Shown one piece after another: positions 48,897 through 60,630 of a DNA stretch of 64,000 nt. The position numbers and the translations under genes were made by a program. Origin of the DNA: Liolophura sinensis (lineage: Eukaryota; Mollusca; Polyplacophora; Chitonida; Chitonidae); contig NC_088300.1 in NCBI RefSeq assembly GCF_032854445.1, forward strand, positions 55,712,984-55,776,983, given 5' to 3'. The notes under the pieces are model-generated. The model ran no database searches. It worked only from the letters and a program-made list of their open reading frames with translations, and was not told the DNA's origin. Every line of letters starts with the position of its first letter. Within the stretch, counting starts at the first letter, position 1.

Positions 48897-49681
48897 GATG
48901 TGGTTCAATACAAACGCCTTGACTTCCCCACGCTCGGTTGTGATATGAAAGGCGCTAATACGCCGATGTACATTATACAGGACACCTTTGCTCATTAGTC
49001 CACAGTAACAAAAGCCAAAATGAGTCTGTAACACAATTATGTCACAGTTTCCAAGGCTGTATCACCGAATCATAATCTGGCGACAATGGAATGATCCTTT
49101 GCCGAATATGAATATAGGTGGTAATTGACATGTCGCTTATTAGAGAGACAGGCAATGTTCAGCTGTCCATTGTTCAAGGAGCCCCCATTGAAATCAAACA
49201 GGAATTACCGCCAGTCATGAATAAGACAAATATTGACTTTAAACTACCAGAAGCACTAAGCTTAACTTAAGCAACATGGGGACTGAAGTAAGACTGAATT
49301 GGTGTGAAACAATCGAGTTGATTGTGTCTGAATGCTATGAATTTCTCCATCAATATTTTGTACTGACCTAAACAAACGACGAAATGTACAATAGAAAATG
49401 TGCAGTAAAAAGATTAGAAAGGCAGTTGAAATAACAAACAAATATAGGCTCGGCGACAAAGAGATGAGAGGTGGAGGCTTAAGCAAAGCCTGTTGAACGC
49501 TACGTAAAGATGCTTTGGTTATGAAATGTTGTTATCGATGTGGATTGTTTGGGTGGAAGAAAAGATAGGATAGAGGTAGAGAGCAGCGGCGAAGGTATCT
49601 GTTGAAACTCCATTAGGGACGGTCAGTGGTACCTGGGCATGGCGCTGTAGTGTTACAACGCCAAGATCGAATATGACTAAA

Positions 49682-50047
49682 CCGGCCCTGATAGCACAGT
49701 CGGTAGAGCGTCCGCTTCTGGACCGGTAGATCCAGGATCAATCCTTGATCGAGTCACACCTAAGACTTTAAAAGAGGAAGTTGTAACTTCCTCGCTTGGC
49801 GTTCAGCATGAAGAGGATAGTGCAACGACTGGTTGACCCGTATCAGTATAATGGCTCGGGCGGGGCGGCTTGCTTGCCTTCGGTAAGTCGTCTCAGTGAA
49901 GCAGCACTAAATAAAAGAGCGGTGGAAATCCGTCCTGCAACAAGGAGGCACATTACACGTACATGCACCCTAATGATTCCTTCGTCGTCATATGACTGAA
50001 AAATTGTTGAGAACGACGTTAAACCCCAAGCACTCACTCACTCACTC
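49682..50047 (+). mobile_element. Full-length SINE family B (reference copy)
   Basis: tRNA-like head with A box (tagcacagtcggtagagcgt) and B box (agatccaggatcaatcc). Then 'ctaagactttaaaagaggaa', a palindromic 'ggaagttgtaacttcct', 'gagcggtggaaatccgtcct', 'gtcatatgactgaaaaattg', 'acgacgttaaaccccaagca', and a (ctca)n tail. Confidence 0.93.
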
Positions 50048-50529
50048 GAATATGACTAAGTGTAACCCAGACATATATGTGTTCTCAGCAAACTTCATCT
50101 GCTCTGTCACTGCATGGGCAAAGTATGCGCACCAACAGTATTGACGAAAATGCGGCTTTACGCGACGTGTTTATTCATTTGCGTTCCTAACGTCATTTAC
50201 AAGACAAGGCTCGACAAAAAATTATACTTCAGTGTTTATTTTACTGGCCGTGAAACATGACTTGAATGCTTCGCAGTGACTTTTCTGAAGTCTATAAACT
50301 TAAGAGTGAACCGGGAAAACCATGGAGACATGGTATCAAGAGCAGTATATATTACTGCTTTAAGAAACAGCGCAAGGTACAGACAAATGAAATTTACGAC
50401 TTTGTTCATTTGACTATCCCTTGATGATGAATGTTGTCTCGCACGTCTTTTAAACCTGGATACCCATTTAAAAAATATTCTCCGTCCGCGTTTCAAGTTA
50501 CCTGTACATTTATATACAGTTTGGTTCCT

Positions 50530-50665
50530 TAGGGCCCGTTCCACGAAGCAGTCACCAACTTCGCCCGACACCATTTCCATGACAACATACAGTGAAGAGA
50601 TAGGTCACCATGGTAAATGCTCTAGAGGTGGCGTTACGACAGCTTTGTAGAAGAAGCCCCTGATG
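50530..50665. mobile_element. Hairpin MITE with 'gggcccgttccacgaagc' end
   Basis: The left end agggcccgttccacgaagca pairs imperfectly with acgacagctttgtagaagaa then gcccct on the right. About 136 bp, non-coding, related in style to the element at 3746. Confidence 0.45.
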
Positions 50666-51924
50666 ACCTCGTGTAACGTGTGTACCATCTAAATGATCAA
50701 AAACACTTTCTTCAGCAAAAGAGTCGCTTTCACCGCAGTCAATCAGTGGTCGACCAAAATGGTCGCGTGGTTCGAACTGGTTCCTGTTGTTTTTTTTGCG
50801 CGAGGAGTGTTGTCAGTAACAAATAAATATCCATCATGCATTCCTACATGAGTTCAATATTTTATTGCATGCATTTTCCAGCTCACTTCCCGTTGCCAAG
50901 CTTCATCGCTTTAAACCGAGGCTAACAGACAAAACATGTCTGCGGAGATAAATGATTAAGGATGGTAAGAAACTTAGTTAAACTAGGTTATTGGATGGCT
51001 TTAACTCTACCTATTCGATCATTTAGTCATCAAGGCCAGTTATAAATCAGGGTTATTTTTGACTGGATATACCCAACTCTAATATTTCAGCATGTTACCA
51101 GAATTAGTTTCCAGTCTTAGAGCTCATAAATATGAAACATTACAAGGCTTTTAAAAATTAAGTTTGATATATTGTTTTATCATATAGCGCGAAGAACATG
51201 TAAGTTTCTGTATCTGTAGGTCAAGTAGAACAAAGAAGTTAAAGGCACATGCAGATTGCCTTTGTTACCACGTCTTTATAGCAAGGTTTTAGCGACTCAT
51301 ATCGTCTTTTTAGCTTTTTGTCCCTTAATTCAGAAAAACGGCTACCTGCAAAAATTTGTGTGATATAATTCTTGAACAGGGTCGCCTATTGTTTATTATA
51401 ATAGTTTTCAAAGTCACGTCGTTACATTCCAATCAAATGTGTGTTCTTCATTCCGAGGCACAGACGACGGTTTTTTTAACTCCATTGTATTAGACTTCCT
51501 CCATGGTTGGTAAAACCAGTACAGAACAGCGGTAAATTCTCGAACATCACAGTAAAGGTCGATGATATGTATGGACATGTGTTACCAAGTAGTGTATCAA
51601 TTAGCTTCGCAATCGAAAATAAAGATTAAAACTGGCAAATGTGGCATTTCCTGCTTTAAGACCTAGCATAAGTGAGTATACTCAGAGCTTGTCAAACCGG
51701 GCGTCAAATATATGTGGTGTTTTCAGCTTGGTGTTCCGTTTGGACAGATATCGGTAATATCTAAGGAAAAACGACTGCTGATGTGATCGAATATGTGTTG
51801 AAAGCAACCTTAAATTATGGGTATGAAATCGATGATCAAGGAGAATTACCACAAGTGTATGATACTTTTCCTATGATGGACTCTACAGCTGTTAGACAAA
51901 CAAATGTTGACATTATGTCGAAAC

Positions 51925-53172
51925 TTACAATTTTGCATTTATCTTTAGTTTACATTTACATTGTCGTAATACGTCTTTACTATATTGACGAAAACTACGG
52001 TTGTACACGTAATAGACAATCACATTTAAAGCGTTATTTACAAGGTTGAGTTCGACGAAAAACTGTTTCCATATCTGATTGCTGATACTATAATAAGTAC
52101 TTGCACTTTGATTGAAAGATGCAATAATTGCTGATATCCAAAATGGAATCCATGAAATGATGAACAAGGCTGTGACGACCACGAGGGCTTTTGTTGCTCG
52201 GTATTGGGTAGTGCGAATACTTGTCTCTCGACGACCATTGCTTGTGTCTCGTGAAGACGGCTGTTGCTTTGTGCTAGCGCCATCGGTGGTACGCGCCACA
52301 TTGGTGCTACTGGCGTTGTTTGACGAGACATCTAACACTGGTTCCGTGTGTCTGTCCTCCTCGGCTGGTTGCACCGAGTTATTCGATGTTGTCCAAGACA
52401 TCTTGCCTCCGACATTCAATTTGCGTTTCATGATTCTATATACACTTGTATATGAAACCATGGTCACTGTTACCAGGAAAATGAAAATGACAAGTGAAAT
52501 AAAAGTGACGCTTTGACTTTTCCAGGATCCTTGATTAGCATAAAGAAGTGTGCAGGTATAAATGTAAGATTGGTTGAAAGACACATTCTCGTAGAGATTT
52601 GCCGAAAATCCAAAAGCTCTTACTGCAGAAACATTTACAACATAGCGTTGTATTCCCACGATGAAAAACACGGGTAATGTTAGTGTTATTCCTAACAGGA
52701 CACATACAGAAAGAGTGAAAAGCTTTCTTACAGCCCCAATCCTTCGCCAAACGAAAGGTTTACACACAGCCTGATAACGGTCAATGGCCGTGGCCTGTAG
52801 GACAATAGCCGACGCCGCCAGACTGGCTTGTTTCATCCATTCCACCAGCTTACAAGCGGTTTGGTCATAAAAGCTGAAGTAATTTGCCGTTTGGGTGATA
52901 TGAAGCGGAATCACAATGCAGCAGCTGAATAGATCCACGAACGCCAGAAAAAGGATATAGAAGTTTGCTACACTCATCTTTCGTCGTTGTACAAAGTTGC
53001 CGATGATCAACGAGTTTCCAGTTATCCCAGTGATAATAAGAAGAATCTGGAAAAGCCATTTTGGCCAAGCTGTGGTAAACAATTCGCTGCTTAGCCTCAT
53101 GGCAAATTCGTCGTTCGTTTGTGTATTGTTCAAACCTCTAAAACCCAGGTCCCCATCAGGAGAAGAGAACAT
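51925..53172 (-). CDS. Class A orphan GPCR, tandem copy 3 (415 aa)
   Basis: Clear paralogue of copies 1 and 2, collinear through TM4 with the same numbering: N15-N-T sequon, GN at 52-53, D80, C107, K114 at position 3.32, DRY 131-133. TM6 reads SWIPFWI. TM7 ends NVIVY, so the NPxxY proline is Val. The loop before TM6 is diverged (ASSTNVARTTDGASTK) and the tail ends CKCKLKINAKL. The ATG at 53172 is the first in the frame and aligns with the paralogues. No intron is apparent. Confidence 0.87.
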   Translation of the reverse strand: MFSSPDGDLGFRGLNNTQTNDEFAMRLSSELFTTAWPKWLFQILLIITGITGNSLIIGNFVQRRKMSVANFYILFLAFVDLFSCCIVIPLHITQTANYFSFYDQTACKLVEWMKQASLAASAIVLQATAIDRYQAVCKPFVWRRIGAVRKLFTLSVCVLLGITLTLPVFFIVGIQRYVVNVSAVRAFGFSANLYENVSFNQSYIYTCTLLYANQGSWKSQSVTFISLVIFIFLVTVTMVSYTSVYRIMKRKLNVGGKMSWTTSNNSVQPAEEDRHTEPVLDVSSNNASSTNVARTTDGASTKQQPSSRDTSNGRRETSIRTTQYRATKALVVVTALFIISWIPFWISAIIASFNQSASTYYSISNQIWKQFFVELNLVNNALNVIVYYVYNRSFRQYSKDVLRQCKCKLKINAKL

Positions 53173-53223
53173 GGCGAATTTGTCCGAGAGGAAATCCTGC
53201 GTGCATATATGCACCAATGTCAC

Positions 53224-54801
53224 TCGATGCTAACAAACACAGACACTAATTTCTGGCCAATGTGTGACAGGTATTTGTGTAAAGTCGCTGTGCCTTCCCC
53301 GGACATAACTAGGTCTTTCAATATTAATTAGTCTTTCCCCGTTGTTTTCTTTGTCCAGGTACCGTTACCTATGGATCAGTGAACGGCAGCCAGTCAATCT
53401 CTATGCTTGCATCTGTTTCAACTATTATACTAGGCTCACTCTGAATATCCCAGGTGCTTTGTAGATAAGCGGAGAATCGTGCATGTATCAATACTGGCGA
53501 TGGCAGCAAATGATGTGAAATCAAATTTGACGGATGTTAATGTCTGACATTTCTATGGAAACTTGGATTAGGGTTGTGCTGTACGAGTCCGGTTTAAAGC
53601 CATCAGTGAATGGACTGGTCATGTTTCTTTTCCGATCAGTCAATGCCTTTAGCTAACAAGGTAGTTATGCACTTGCGCCTTTGCTGAGCAGCACTTAGAT
53701 CATGCTTATGTACTTAGTCTTAAGATTAAAATTAAGTCGAACAAAAGTACAAAAGATACCGAATTGCAAAATTAGCAAATCTTGATGGTATATCTATAGA
53801 ATTATATAGCGGCTTCATCCTAATGAAATGTGTACCAAGTCAATGATATGTTTAACAGAACTTCAACCATCGATCCAGTGTAGTTAAACTAAATATAAAA
53901 TCAACAGAGGAACCGACGATAAAAGGGGAATTATTTGGCAGACTAAACTGAAAGCAGCAACAAGTAGATATAAATCTACTCAAGAATTTTTTTATAGTGG
54001 TCATTTTTATGGATGGAGGCTACCGGTGTGCCGGGGGTGAACCTTGGACCATTGGCATCTCTATACATGACGATATTTCGCACGAGTGACGTTGAGGCGT
54101 ATTAATGGGAAACAAGTGGCGAGGTTTATGGAAAACGTGTCCACCATGTTCATCATGTTCAGGATCATGATAGTTACACGGGTCACTAGACCAGAATTGT
54201 AGTACAACGAACCACTGTATTACATACGTGAGCATTGCTAGAGAGAGTTGTCTGCCCACTTTATATGTGGTTTCTCTACATGTAGATAGAGGGAGAAAAT
54301 TAGGCCACATACAGGGAAAATGAAAGGTTATATATATGTTTGCTCACAAGAACAATAAGAAGCAATTAGAGAAAATAAGTTAAGTTTATTATAAAAAGTT
54401 ATTTTATGAAAGACAGTTTAAGCTCTATTCGCAATGATGAACAAAGGTCTATAACACATGTATGTGTACAATGACATCACACAGCGCCCATCTGAACTGA
54501 ATTACCGAATCGATAACTGCCCCAGAACAGCTATCTACCACGACAGATTCCCTGCCTAATATCAACGGTATCGTGCGCAGAGCGTTATACTCTGACGGGA
54601 CATGTCACATAAACTGAGCGCGGCTAAAGATGGATGGATTCAGAAATCTTAAACAATGTACATTAACTGGCAAAATGAAACAATATCAAAACCTTTCAGC
54701 AAATACGTTTTTGTCCCACGAGTTTTTTTTTGTACCAGTAACTCGAATCCCACACCCCACCCCCACCCCCCACCCTTGCAATCTCCATCTATCTGCGTAC
54801 A
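53224..54801. other. Spacer between GPCR copies 3 and 4
   Basis: No supported gene. A stretch at about 54005-54060 (ggatggaggctaccggtgtg, then ccgggggtgaaccttgg) resembles part of a SINE body, and a weaker relative lies near 57790. The rest is AT-rich and probably includes the 3' UTR of the fourth receptor. Confidence 0.5.
54385..54390 (-). terminator. Candidate polyadenylation signal for GPCR 4
   Basis: AATAAA on the minus strand, about 410 nt past the stop of the fourth receptor. Position is the only support. Confidence 0.35.
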
Positions 54802-56172
54802 TCAGTGGCTTTCAGATCTGCTCCCCCGGAGTCCTTTCCGAAAGAGTTGTTTACATTGCTGTCGAAACTCTCCGCTAAACATCAGATAAACTAGCGGGTT
54901 GACAGCATTGTTCAGGAAGAATAACTGTTCCACAAAGACTAACAGGGCTGTGAGTCCAGTGGAGAGTGTGATGTGATAGTCGTCAAAGATCACGCCATAT
55001 ATGGCGATGATCCAGTACGGAAGCCAGCTGAGCAGAAAGACTATTGTGACCACCATTAGTGCTCTGGCTACATCATATTGCTTTTTACTGATGGATACCA
55101 TATCCACAGAACCTTTACGACTCTCGTTTGCCAGTGATGACTTTCTGGATGGTAGTTCATCAGAGTTAGCCCTTGGATCCTGGAGTGTGTTGTTAATGTC
55201 CTTGATGTCCAATGACACAGTAACATGTTTCTGCACAATACTGTCTCTTTGCCTCCCTTCCTCAGCGGTGGCCGAGTCTTTTTTGCGCATCATATCAGAC
55301 AACGCTGATTCCGCTATATCATTAGAGGTTGTGCTATTTAAAGCACCCCTTCCTTTTTGTCTTAGAGGCACTGTTGATTGCCTGCTCTCACTGTTATTTG
55401 AGGTTTCCGTAAACTGTTTTCTATTTTGATGCATAGTCCAAGTAATGCGTCCATAGCAAACAATAGCAACGGCTACTAGGACGATAAAAATTGCCAAGGC
55501 GACAGAGAGAAAAGTTGTCAGCTCCCAGGAGTTGGAAAAGGAATTCAAATGTTCACAGATGTTCGCTGATTGGCTAAAATCCATGGTAGCTTTTTCCTCC
55601 GCTGAAAAATGGAATTTGAGGATGGTTTGGTTAACGCTGTACTCTTGAATACCAACGAGGACAAGTTCTGGGGCCATACAGGTGACACCGGCCAGTATAC
55701 AGACACAGGGGATGACAAAGACTCTCTTCCTGTCAGAGTGTCTCCAGCTGAACGGATGACAGACTGCCCTATACCGGTCCACCGCGATTCCCATAAACAA
55801 CAGGCAAGACGAGGCCAAGGTAGACAGTTTGAACCACTGGAACGCCTTACAGGCAATGTCATCATAGTATGTATAATAGCGCCACGAGTGGACGATTTGA
55901 AGAGGAATGACGATAACACAGGCAAACAGATCAACCACAGCCAAGGAGCCGATGTAAAACATCGCGGAGTTGTGCATCTTTCTGCGCCAGCATATCAGCA
56001 ACAGAACCGTGTTGCCAAATATTCCCAATGCACTCATTAAAATCTGGAATATTGTCGTTGGAAGAGACAAAGTGAAGTACTTCTCACTGAGCATATCGCG
56101 CACATCCCGCCGGAGAAGAGTTTCCGAGTCATTGACGACGAGTGTGGCCTCAACCTCAGCCATTGTCTCCAT
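54802..56172 (-). CDS. Class A orphan GPCR, divergent fourth member (456 aa)
   Basis: Same receptor family, more distant. Landmarks: N-glycosylation site N14-D-S, GN at 53-54, SLAVVD with D81, C108 and a loop-2 Cys (NICEHLN), K115 at position 3.32, DRY 132-134 followed by RAVCHPFSW, TM6 LLSWLPYW, and a canonical NPLVY in TM7. It differs from its three neighbours in keeping the TM7 proline. The third intracellular loop is long (about 125 residues) and full of Ser, Thr and basic residues (SRKSSLANESRKGS), so phosphorylation is likely. The frame starts ATGGAGACAATGG. A possible splice acceptor (ttgttgttgtag) sits directly before the ATG, suggesting a separate 5' UTR exon. Ligand unknown. Confidence 0.9.
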   Translation of the reverse strand: METMAEVEATLVVNDSETLLRRDVRDMLSEKYFTLSLPTTIFQILMSALGIFGNTVLLLICWRRKMHNSAMFYIGSLAVVDLFACVIVIPLQIVHSWRYYTYYDDIACKAFQWFKLSTLASSCLLFMGIAVDRYRAVCHPFSWRHSDRKRVFVIPCVCILAGVTCMAPELVLVGIQEYSVNQTILKFHFSAEEKATMDFSQSANICEHLNSFSNSWELTTFLSVALAIFIVLVAVAIVCYGRITWTMHQNRKQFTETSNNSESRQSTVPLRQKGRGALNSTTSNDIAESALSDMMRKKDSATAEEGRQRDSIVQKHVTVSLDIKDINNTLQDPRANSDELPSRKSSLANESRKGSVDMVSISKKQYDVARALMVVTIVFLLSWLPYWIIAIYGVIFDDYHITLSTGLTALLVFVEQLFFLNNAVNPLVYLMFSGEFRQQCKQLFRKGLRGSRSESH

Positions 56173-57547
56173 CTACAACAACAACACACACGTTTACATA
56201 TAAATGATGGGATCCAAAAACTTTCAGACATTATTCTTTCTAGTTCATGACAATTATATCACGGATTTAAATTCACTACATAGGTCATCGGAACATCAAC
56301 AGGATCTTTTGGATACGTGATTACAAATAAAAACAGGATATCTACTTCTCAAAATTACCAGGTAGGTTAGAAGAAAACTTTCCCTCACAACTACCGGTTT
56401 GTTAAAAATTGTGCATGTAAATACACACGTAATTATAACCACTCCTTAGATTATTTTGTTTCAGTGCACGTGAACTGCAGATAAACCACAGAAAATAATT
56501 AACCATACATGATCCTAAAATAACATGCACATCTTACTCATCAATTTTGAAGGAAGAAGAATTTCGATAATAAAATTCCGGATTTAGGCGTATCACTAAG
56601 TAAACACTAAAGCCATTTGTAGACTAACACTGATTTACTTATATTGTTTTCAAGGGTTCCCGGTATAAGCCGATAAAGATAATCGAATGTCCACATCGAC
56701 TCCATGCACAGGCCTATCTGAAGTAACTACAAGATTGTTAATAACCAACTGACACGAAGGAGCTGGTCGCTCCTTAATAGAATGATTAACATTGTCATAC
56801 ACAGATATTATCCTCTAATTATATAGTGCTAAGATCTTGTCATTAAATCAACAAAAAGATCAAAATTATTGTACGGATAATTTTAATTTTATAAGGATTA
56901 CAGAGCAGTGACTTAGTGTGTTATGGAGTTGTAAATCATTGTGGTGGTAAAAGACGCTGTGGGGTTTTGGCGCACAACTTTACCACAGAGTTCTTTGATG
57001 TGCAGATCACAAACTGTAGTTGGCAATCCATGCAGTATGGGAATAAATGTGAACAGCTGAGCAAGATGTTGAGCTATAAGGTAGATGACTTCCCTGGTTT
57101 TTGACATGCAAATTGCTACCGATGGTTGGCTATCTGTGTACTACGGGTGGTCACTGCAACCCAATGATTGGACATAAACTTTAACCAAACACCAACACCA
57201 ATACCGACAGCATCTGATCCCCCTATCACAATAAACCTCCCCTTGCTTCGCATGGCGAGCAAATAAAATAAGTACCATTCGTATACGAAAGCTAGAAAGC
57301 CAGGATGAATTCCAAATAGGTATACCAAAGGCTTTGAATTGCGCAATCTGTGAGTGTATTGGCAGTTCCTCGCTTGCCACTGAGTATGAAAGGAGGGCAC
57401 TACATGTGTCAATTCAAGCACGATTGATTGAGGTGGCATGTCACTTCTTCCACAAATCGTTTGAGTGATGTACAATAAATTACACTGGTTAACTAAAATA
57501 TTGAAAGCAATATTTATAATATAATAATACATTTTCTTGCCGGGCTC

Positions 57548-57640
57548 AATTTATTTATTTATTTGATTTGATTGGTCTTTTACGCCATACTACAAAAACG
57601 TTTCACTTATACCACAGCGCCTATAGCATTATGATAGGGA
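57548..57640 (-). mobile_element. SINE family A fragment
   Basis: tttatttatttatttgattt tail, 'ttttacgccatactacaaaa' and 'cgtttcacttataccacagc'; decays after 'agcattatga'. Confidence 0.7.
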
Positions 57641-57865
57641 AATCGCGCTCAGTCATTCTATATATTTCCCTATATAGTACCCGTGAAGTTCTATTATCTG
57701 TAGTAGCAATTATTCGATTGCTGCTTTTATTTACTTTTTTGGTTTGAATGTTACTTAGTTATTCACATGCATTTTATTTTTTATCACATTTATGGATGGA
57801 GGAAAACGGAGGGTAGGGGTGGGGGCGTAGCGTTGGGACCTGGAGATATACACACTATATTGTTG

Positions 57866-58080
57866 GATTTATTTACTTGATTGGTGTTTTATGCCGTACT
57901 CAAGAATATTTCACTTATATGACGGCGGCCAGCATTCCGGGGGAAAGCCACGACCATCCGCAGGTTGCTGGAAGACCTTCTCACGTACGGCTGGAGCATG
58001 ATTTGAACATGAACTCACAGCGACCGCATTGGTGAGAGTCTACTGGGCCATTACGCTAACCAACTAAGCCACTGAGCCCC
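57866..58080 (-). mobile_element. Near full-length SINE family A with internal deletion
   Basis: Tail and body as in the family, but the 'ggtgggaggaaaccgggcag' block is missing after agcattc. The tRNA-like head is present (ctcagtggcttagttggtta on the minus strand). A run of 12 C residues follows. Confidence 0.85.
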
Positions 58081-58526
58081 CCCCCCCCCCAATCCCCATA
58101 TTGTTGGAAAACAAGTCTTCAACGGACTTCAGACTGGACAAACAATCACACACGCGTCATTCATAACCAAAGCCCCACAAGCAGTGAAAACGAAAATATC
58201 TACAAATTACCTGTTCAAGACCAGGTCTTCAAACTGCACATAATTCGACGTCTGATTTAGACACTTTGTTATTCAAAAAGGGCGATTAATATGTGCTAGA
58301 TGGATTAGATCACCAATGACCTGGACAATTTCGATGTAGTATTGCTCAATCCTCATACGTTATGGCCTATCATCTCTACATCAACTCCAGTCAAACAAAC
58401 ACCATAACCCACGTAGTTTTAAGTTATACGCGAATGTTGACCTAATTTACGAGAATACACGGCTCAGCCAATCACACTCCAGCCACGCCAGAAAGCACCG
58501 TTATCGGCTTGAAGAATAGCGTTTTA

Positions 58527-58580
<54 letters not shown>
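58527..58580. repeat. (AT)n microsatellite
   Basis: About 26 uninterrupted AT units. Confidence 0.97.
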
Positions 58581-58783
58581 TGGAGTAAATGCGGTAAATA
58601 TTCAGACAGGATTAGATCTTGTTTGTTATGCATGTGTCAGTACGAACTGTAGGCTACAGGTATAGGCCGTAATGTGTATGACTATACTATAGCGCAGCCT
58701 AAAGGTAGTGTAACTGGTGTGTTACATTAAGATGGATCATTTAAACGACGACATATGACTTGTAGTTTAATGTTAATCCTTAC

Positions 58784-59030
58784 CTTTTACTTCTAATTTC
58801 ACATCTACTTGTATGTTCACATCATTGCTGGCCAGAGTTACTCTCGCTGGTTCCTCCTGTCACAGTACCTGATGCTTGTGTAGGTGAGGGTGTACTCTCC
58901 GTGACGTAATCCCCCGTGTACAAAGAGAAATAGGATCGGCTACTCCAACACACAACAGTTTCTCCCGTGTTGTGCGAATCCTAAAGTTGTGTATTCAGCT
59001 GCTCGATCAAGCCTGTGCTTGAGCTAGTCA
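58784..59030 (-). other. Candidate 5' untranslated exon of GPCR 4
   Basis: On the minus strand a strong donor (GTAAAAG/GTAAGG) ends a non-AT-rich stretch, and the acceptor-like ttgttgttgtag at 56173 could receive it. Joining them puts the receptor ATG out of frame with the open frame here (it would hit TGA), so the exon would be untranslated. The 5' limit is arbitrary. A CRE-like TGACGTAA lies at 58902-58909. Confidence 0.3.
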
Positions 59031-59367
59031 TGTCCGCCGGGCGATCTCGTCACTGCCGCTCCGCGTATGAAGAGCGCAACTATACAATCTCTCTGGCTAA
59101 GTTTGCGGTGTAGATCTGAACTTTATAGGCACACAGTAAATGATTCTTAAATAACGATCGTTCATGCGAAACCCCAGATTGCTTGTATGTAGGTGTTTTA
59201 AGTTCAGATCCTTGTGTTATTAGAATTGCAGACCTATATTACCGGGGAATAGCTAAAATCATCTCCGTACGCTGTATTTAGTACAAAGACCAATACTGAT
59301 CTCATCCGGCTTGATTCAGTTTTTTGTAACTTAATACAAACTAAGGGAATTTTAGGAGCGGATATGA

Positions 59368-59504
59368 GTGAGTGAGTGCTTGGGGTTTAACGTCGTACTC
59401 AACAATTTTTCAGTCATATGACGACGAAGGAATCATTAGGGTGCATGAACGTGTAATGTGCCTCCTTGTTGCAGGATGGATTTCCACCGCTCTTTTATTT
59501 AGGG
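59368..59504 (-). mobile_element. SINE family B 3' fragment
   Basis: gagtgagtgcttggggttta, 'acgtcgtactcaacaatttt', 'gttgcaggatggatttccac'; cut off at ctcttttattta. Confidence 0.85.
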
Positions 59505-59649
59505 AGCGGATTTGAGCAGAGCGGATCCGGATGTCCTGGGACCTACACTTGGGGTCAAGGACTGTTGTATTTGTTTTTAGAACAGTACTTGTGTTGAAAC
59601 GTCACATAATGTACTAATAGCGGAAACACATAGACTGAACAATTCACTG

Positions 59650-59651
<2 letters not shown>

Positions 59652-59705
<54 letters not shown>
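59652..59705. repeat. (TA)n microsatellite
   Basis: About 26 alternating TA units. Confidence 0.97.
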
Positions 59706-59708
<3 letters not shown>

Positions 59709-59899
59709 CATATTTTGATCAGTAGAAGTGATTATGGAAATTGCTTTGCCCCTAGCGTGCCTGTTTGAAACTTTAGAAACAAGTGCTATATTTTCACAGT
59801 AAAATTTGCTGGTAGCTTGGGCTACAGTAATGTATTTTTCTATATATAAACAGCACCCATCTGGCTGTAAAATCATATTGCGTAGTTGCAAAAGCCGGA

Positions 59900-60118
59900 T
59901 GTTCTGTTAGGATACAACATTACCAGACAAAGTTCTGTTAAGGTACAACATCAATAGACAAAGTTCTGTTAAGGTACATCATAAATAGACAAAGTTCTCT
60001 TAAGGTTCAGCATCACCAGACAAAGTTCTGATAAGGTACAACGTCAACAGATAAAGTTCTGTTAAGGTACAACATCACCACATAAAGTTCTGTTAACGTA
60101 CAACGTCACCAGATAACA
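59900..60118. repeat. 31-bp tandem repeat, about 7 copies
   Basis: Units of agttctgttaaggtacaaca then tca(c/a)(c/t)agacaa with a 31-bp period (starts at 59931, 59962 and so on). Diverged at a few positions per unit. Non-coding. Confidence 0.93.
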
Positions 60119-60251
60119 ACAGATAAATATACCGTTATGGGTTTAGGATAAAAAAACATTCTCTACCAGTGAATCTGCGTTACCACGATAACATGCTGTA
60201 AATAGAGGTGTCAGTATATGAAATGTGTAAATGAAATGTACGCTTGTACGA

Positions 60252-60335
60252 ATGTATGCTTGAGGTTTTACGTCGTAGTTAACAATTTTCAGTCATATGA
60301 CAACGAGGAGTCATTAGATGTGTGTGTACAAGCAC
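60252..60335 (-). mobile_element. SINE family B tail fragment
   Basis: 'ttttacgtcgtagttaacaa', 'ttttcagtcatatgacaacg' and gaggagtcattag. It lies 36 bp from a family A copy in the opposite orientation. Confidence 0.7.
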
Positions 60336-60370
60336 AAGTACAAGTATTTAGCCTAATCCTTATTTATAGC

Positions 60371-60630
60371 TGGGGCCTCGGTGGCACAGTTGGTTAGCGC
60401 GCTAGCATAGCGTTAAGCGGTCGCTGTGAGCTCAAGTCCAGCTCATGCTGGCTTCCTATCCGGCCGTACGTGGGAAGGTCCAGCAGCAACCTACGGATGG
60501 TCGTGGGTTTCCCCCGGGCTCTGCCCGGTTTCCTCCCACCATAATGCTGGCCGCCGTCGTATAAGTGAAATATTCTTGAGTACGGCGTAAAACACCGATC
60601 ATATAAATATATAAATAAATATTTATAGCT
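60371..60630 (+). mobile_element. Full-length SINE family A (reference copy)
   Basis: tRNA-like head: A box region cggtggcacagttggttagc and B box region gtgagctcaagtcc. Body: 'ccgtacgtgggaaggtccag', 'gatggtcgtgggtttccccc', 'ctgcccggtttcctcccacc', 'ataatgctggccgccgtcgt', 'attcttgagtacggcgtaaa'. Tail: atataaataaata. Confidence 0.93.

Larger units (their letters stand above)
49035..51924. other. Spacer between GPCR copies 2 and 3
   Basis: Contains a full-length family B SINE (49682-50047) and a hairpin element near 50530. Otherwise it is unremarkable AT-rich DNA, including the probable 3' UTR of copy 3. No supported gene. Confidence 0.55.

Noticed and set aside
48897-49034. N-terminal extension of GPCR copy 2
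   Set aside because: The outermost codon is GTG. An ATG at 48995 exists but has no counterpart in copy 1, where a stop interrupts the leader, so the start shared with copy 1 was preferred.
52112-52516. Long plus-strand frames opposite the GPCRs (also at 55001 and 55609)
   Set aside because: They are antisense shadows of conserved receptor coding sequence.
58784-58860. Coding exon reading RVTLASNDVNIQVDVKLEVK on the minus strand
   Set aside because: It looks protein-like but is preceded by TGA after a weak acceptor, and joining it to the GPCR exon gives a stop; kept only as a possible untranslated exon.
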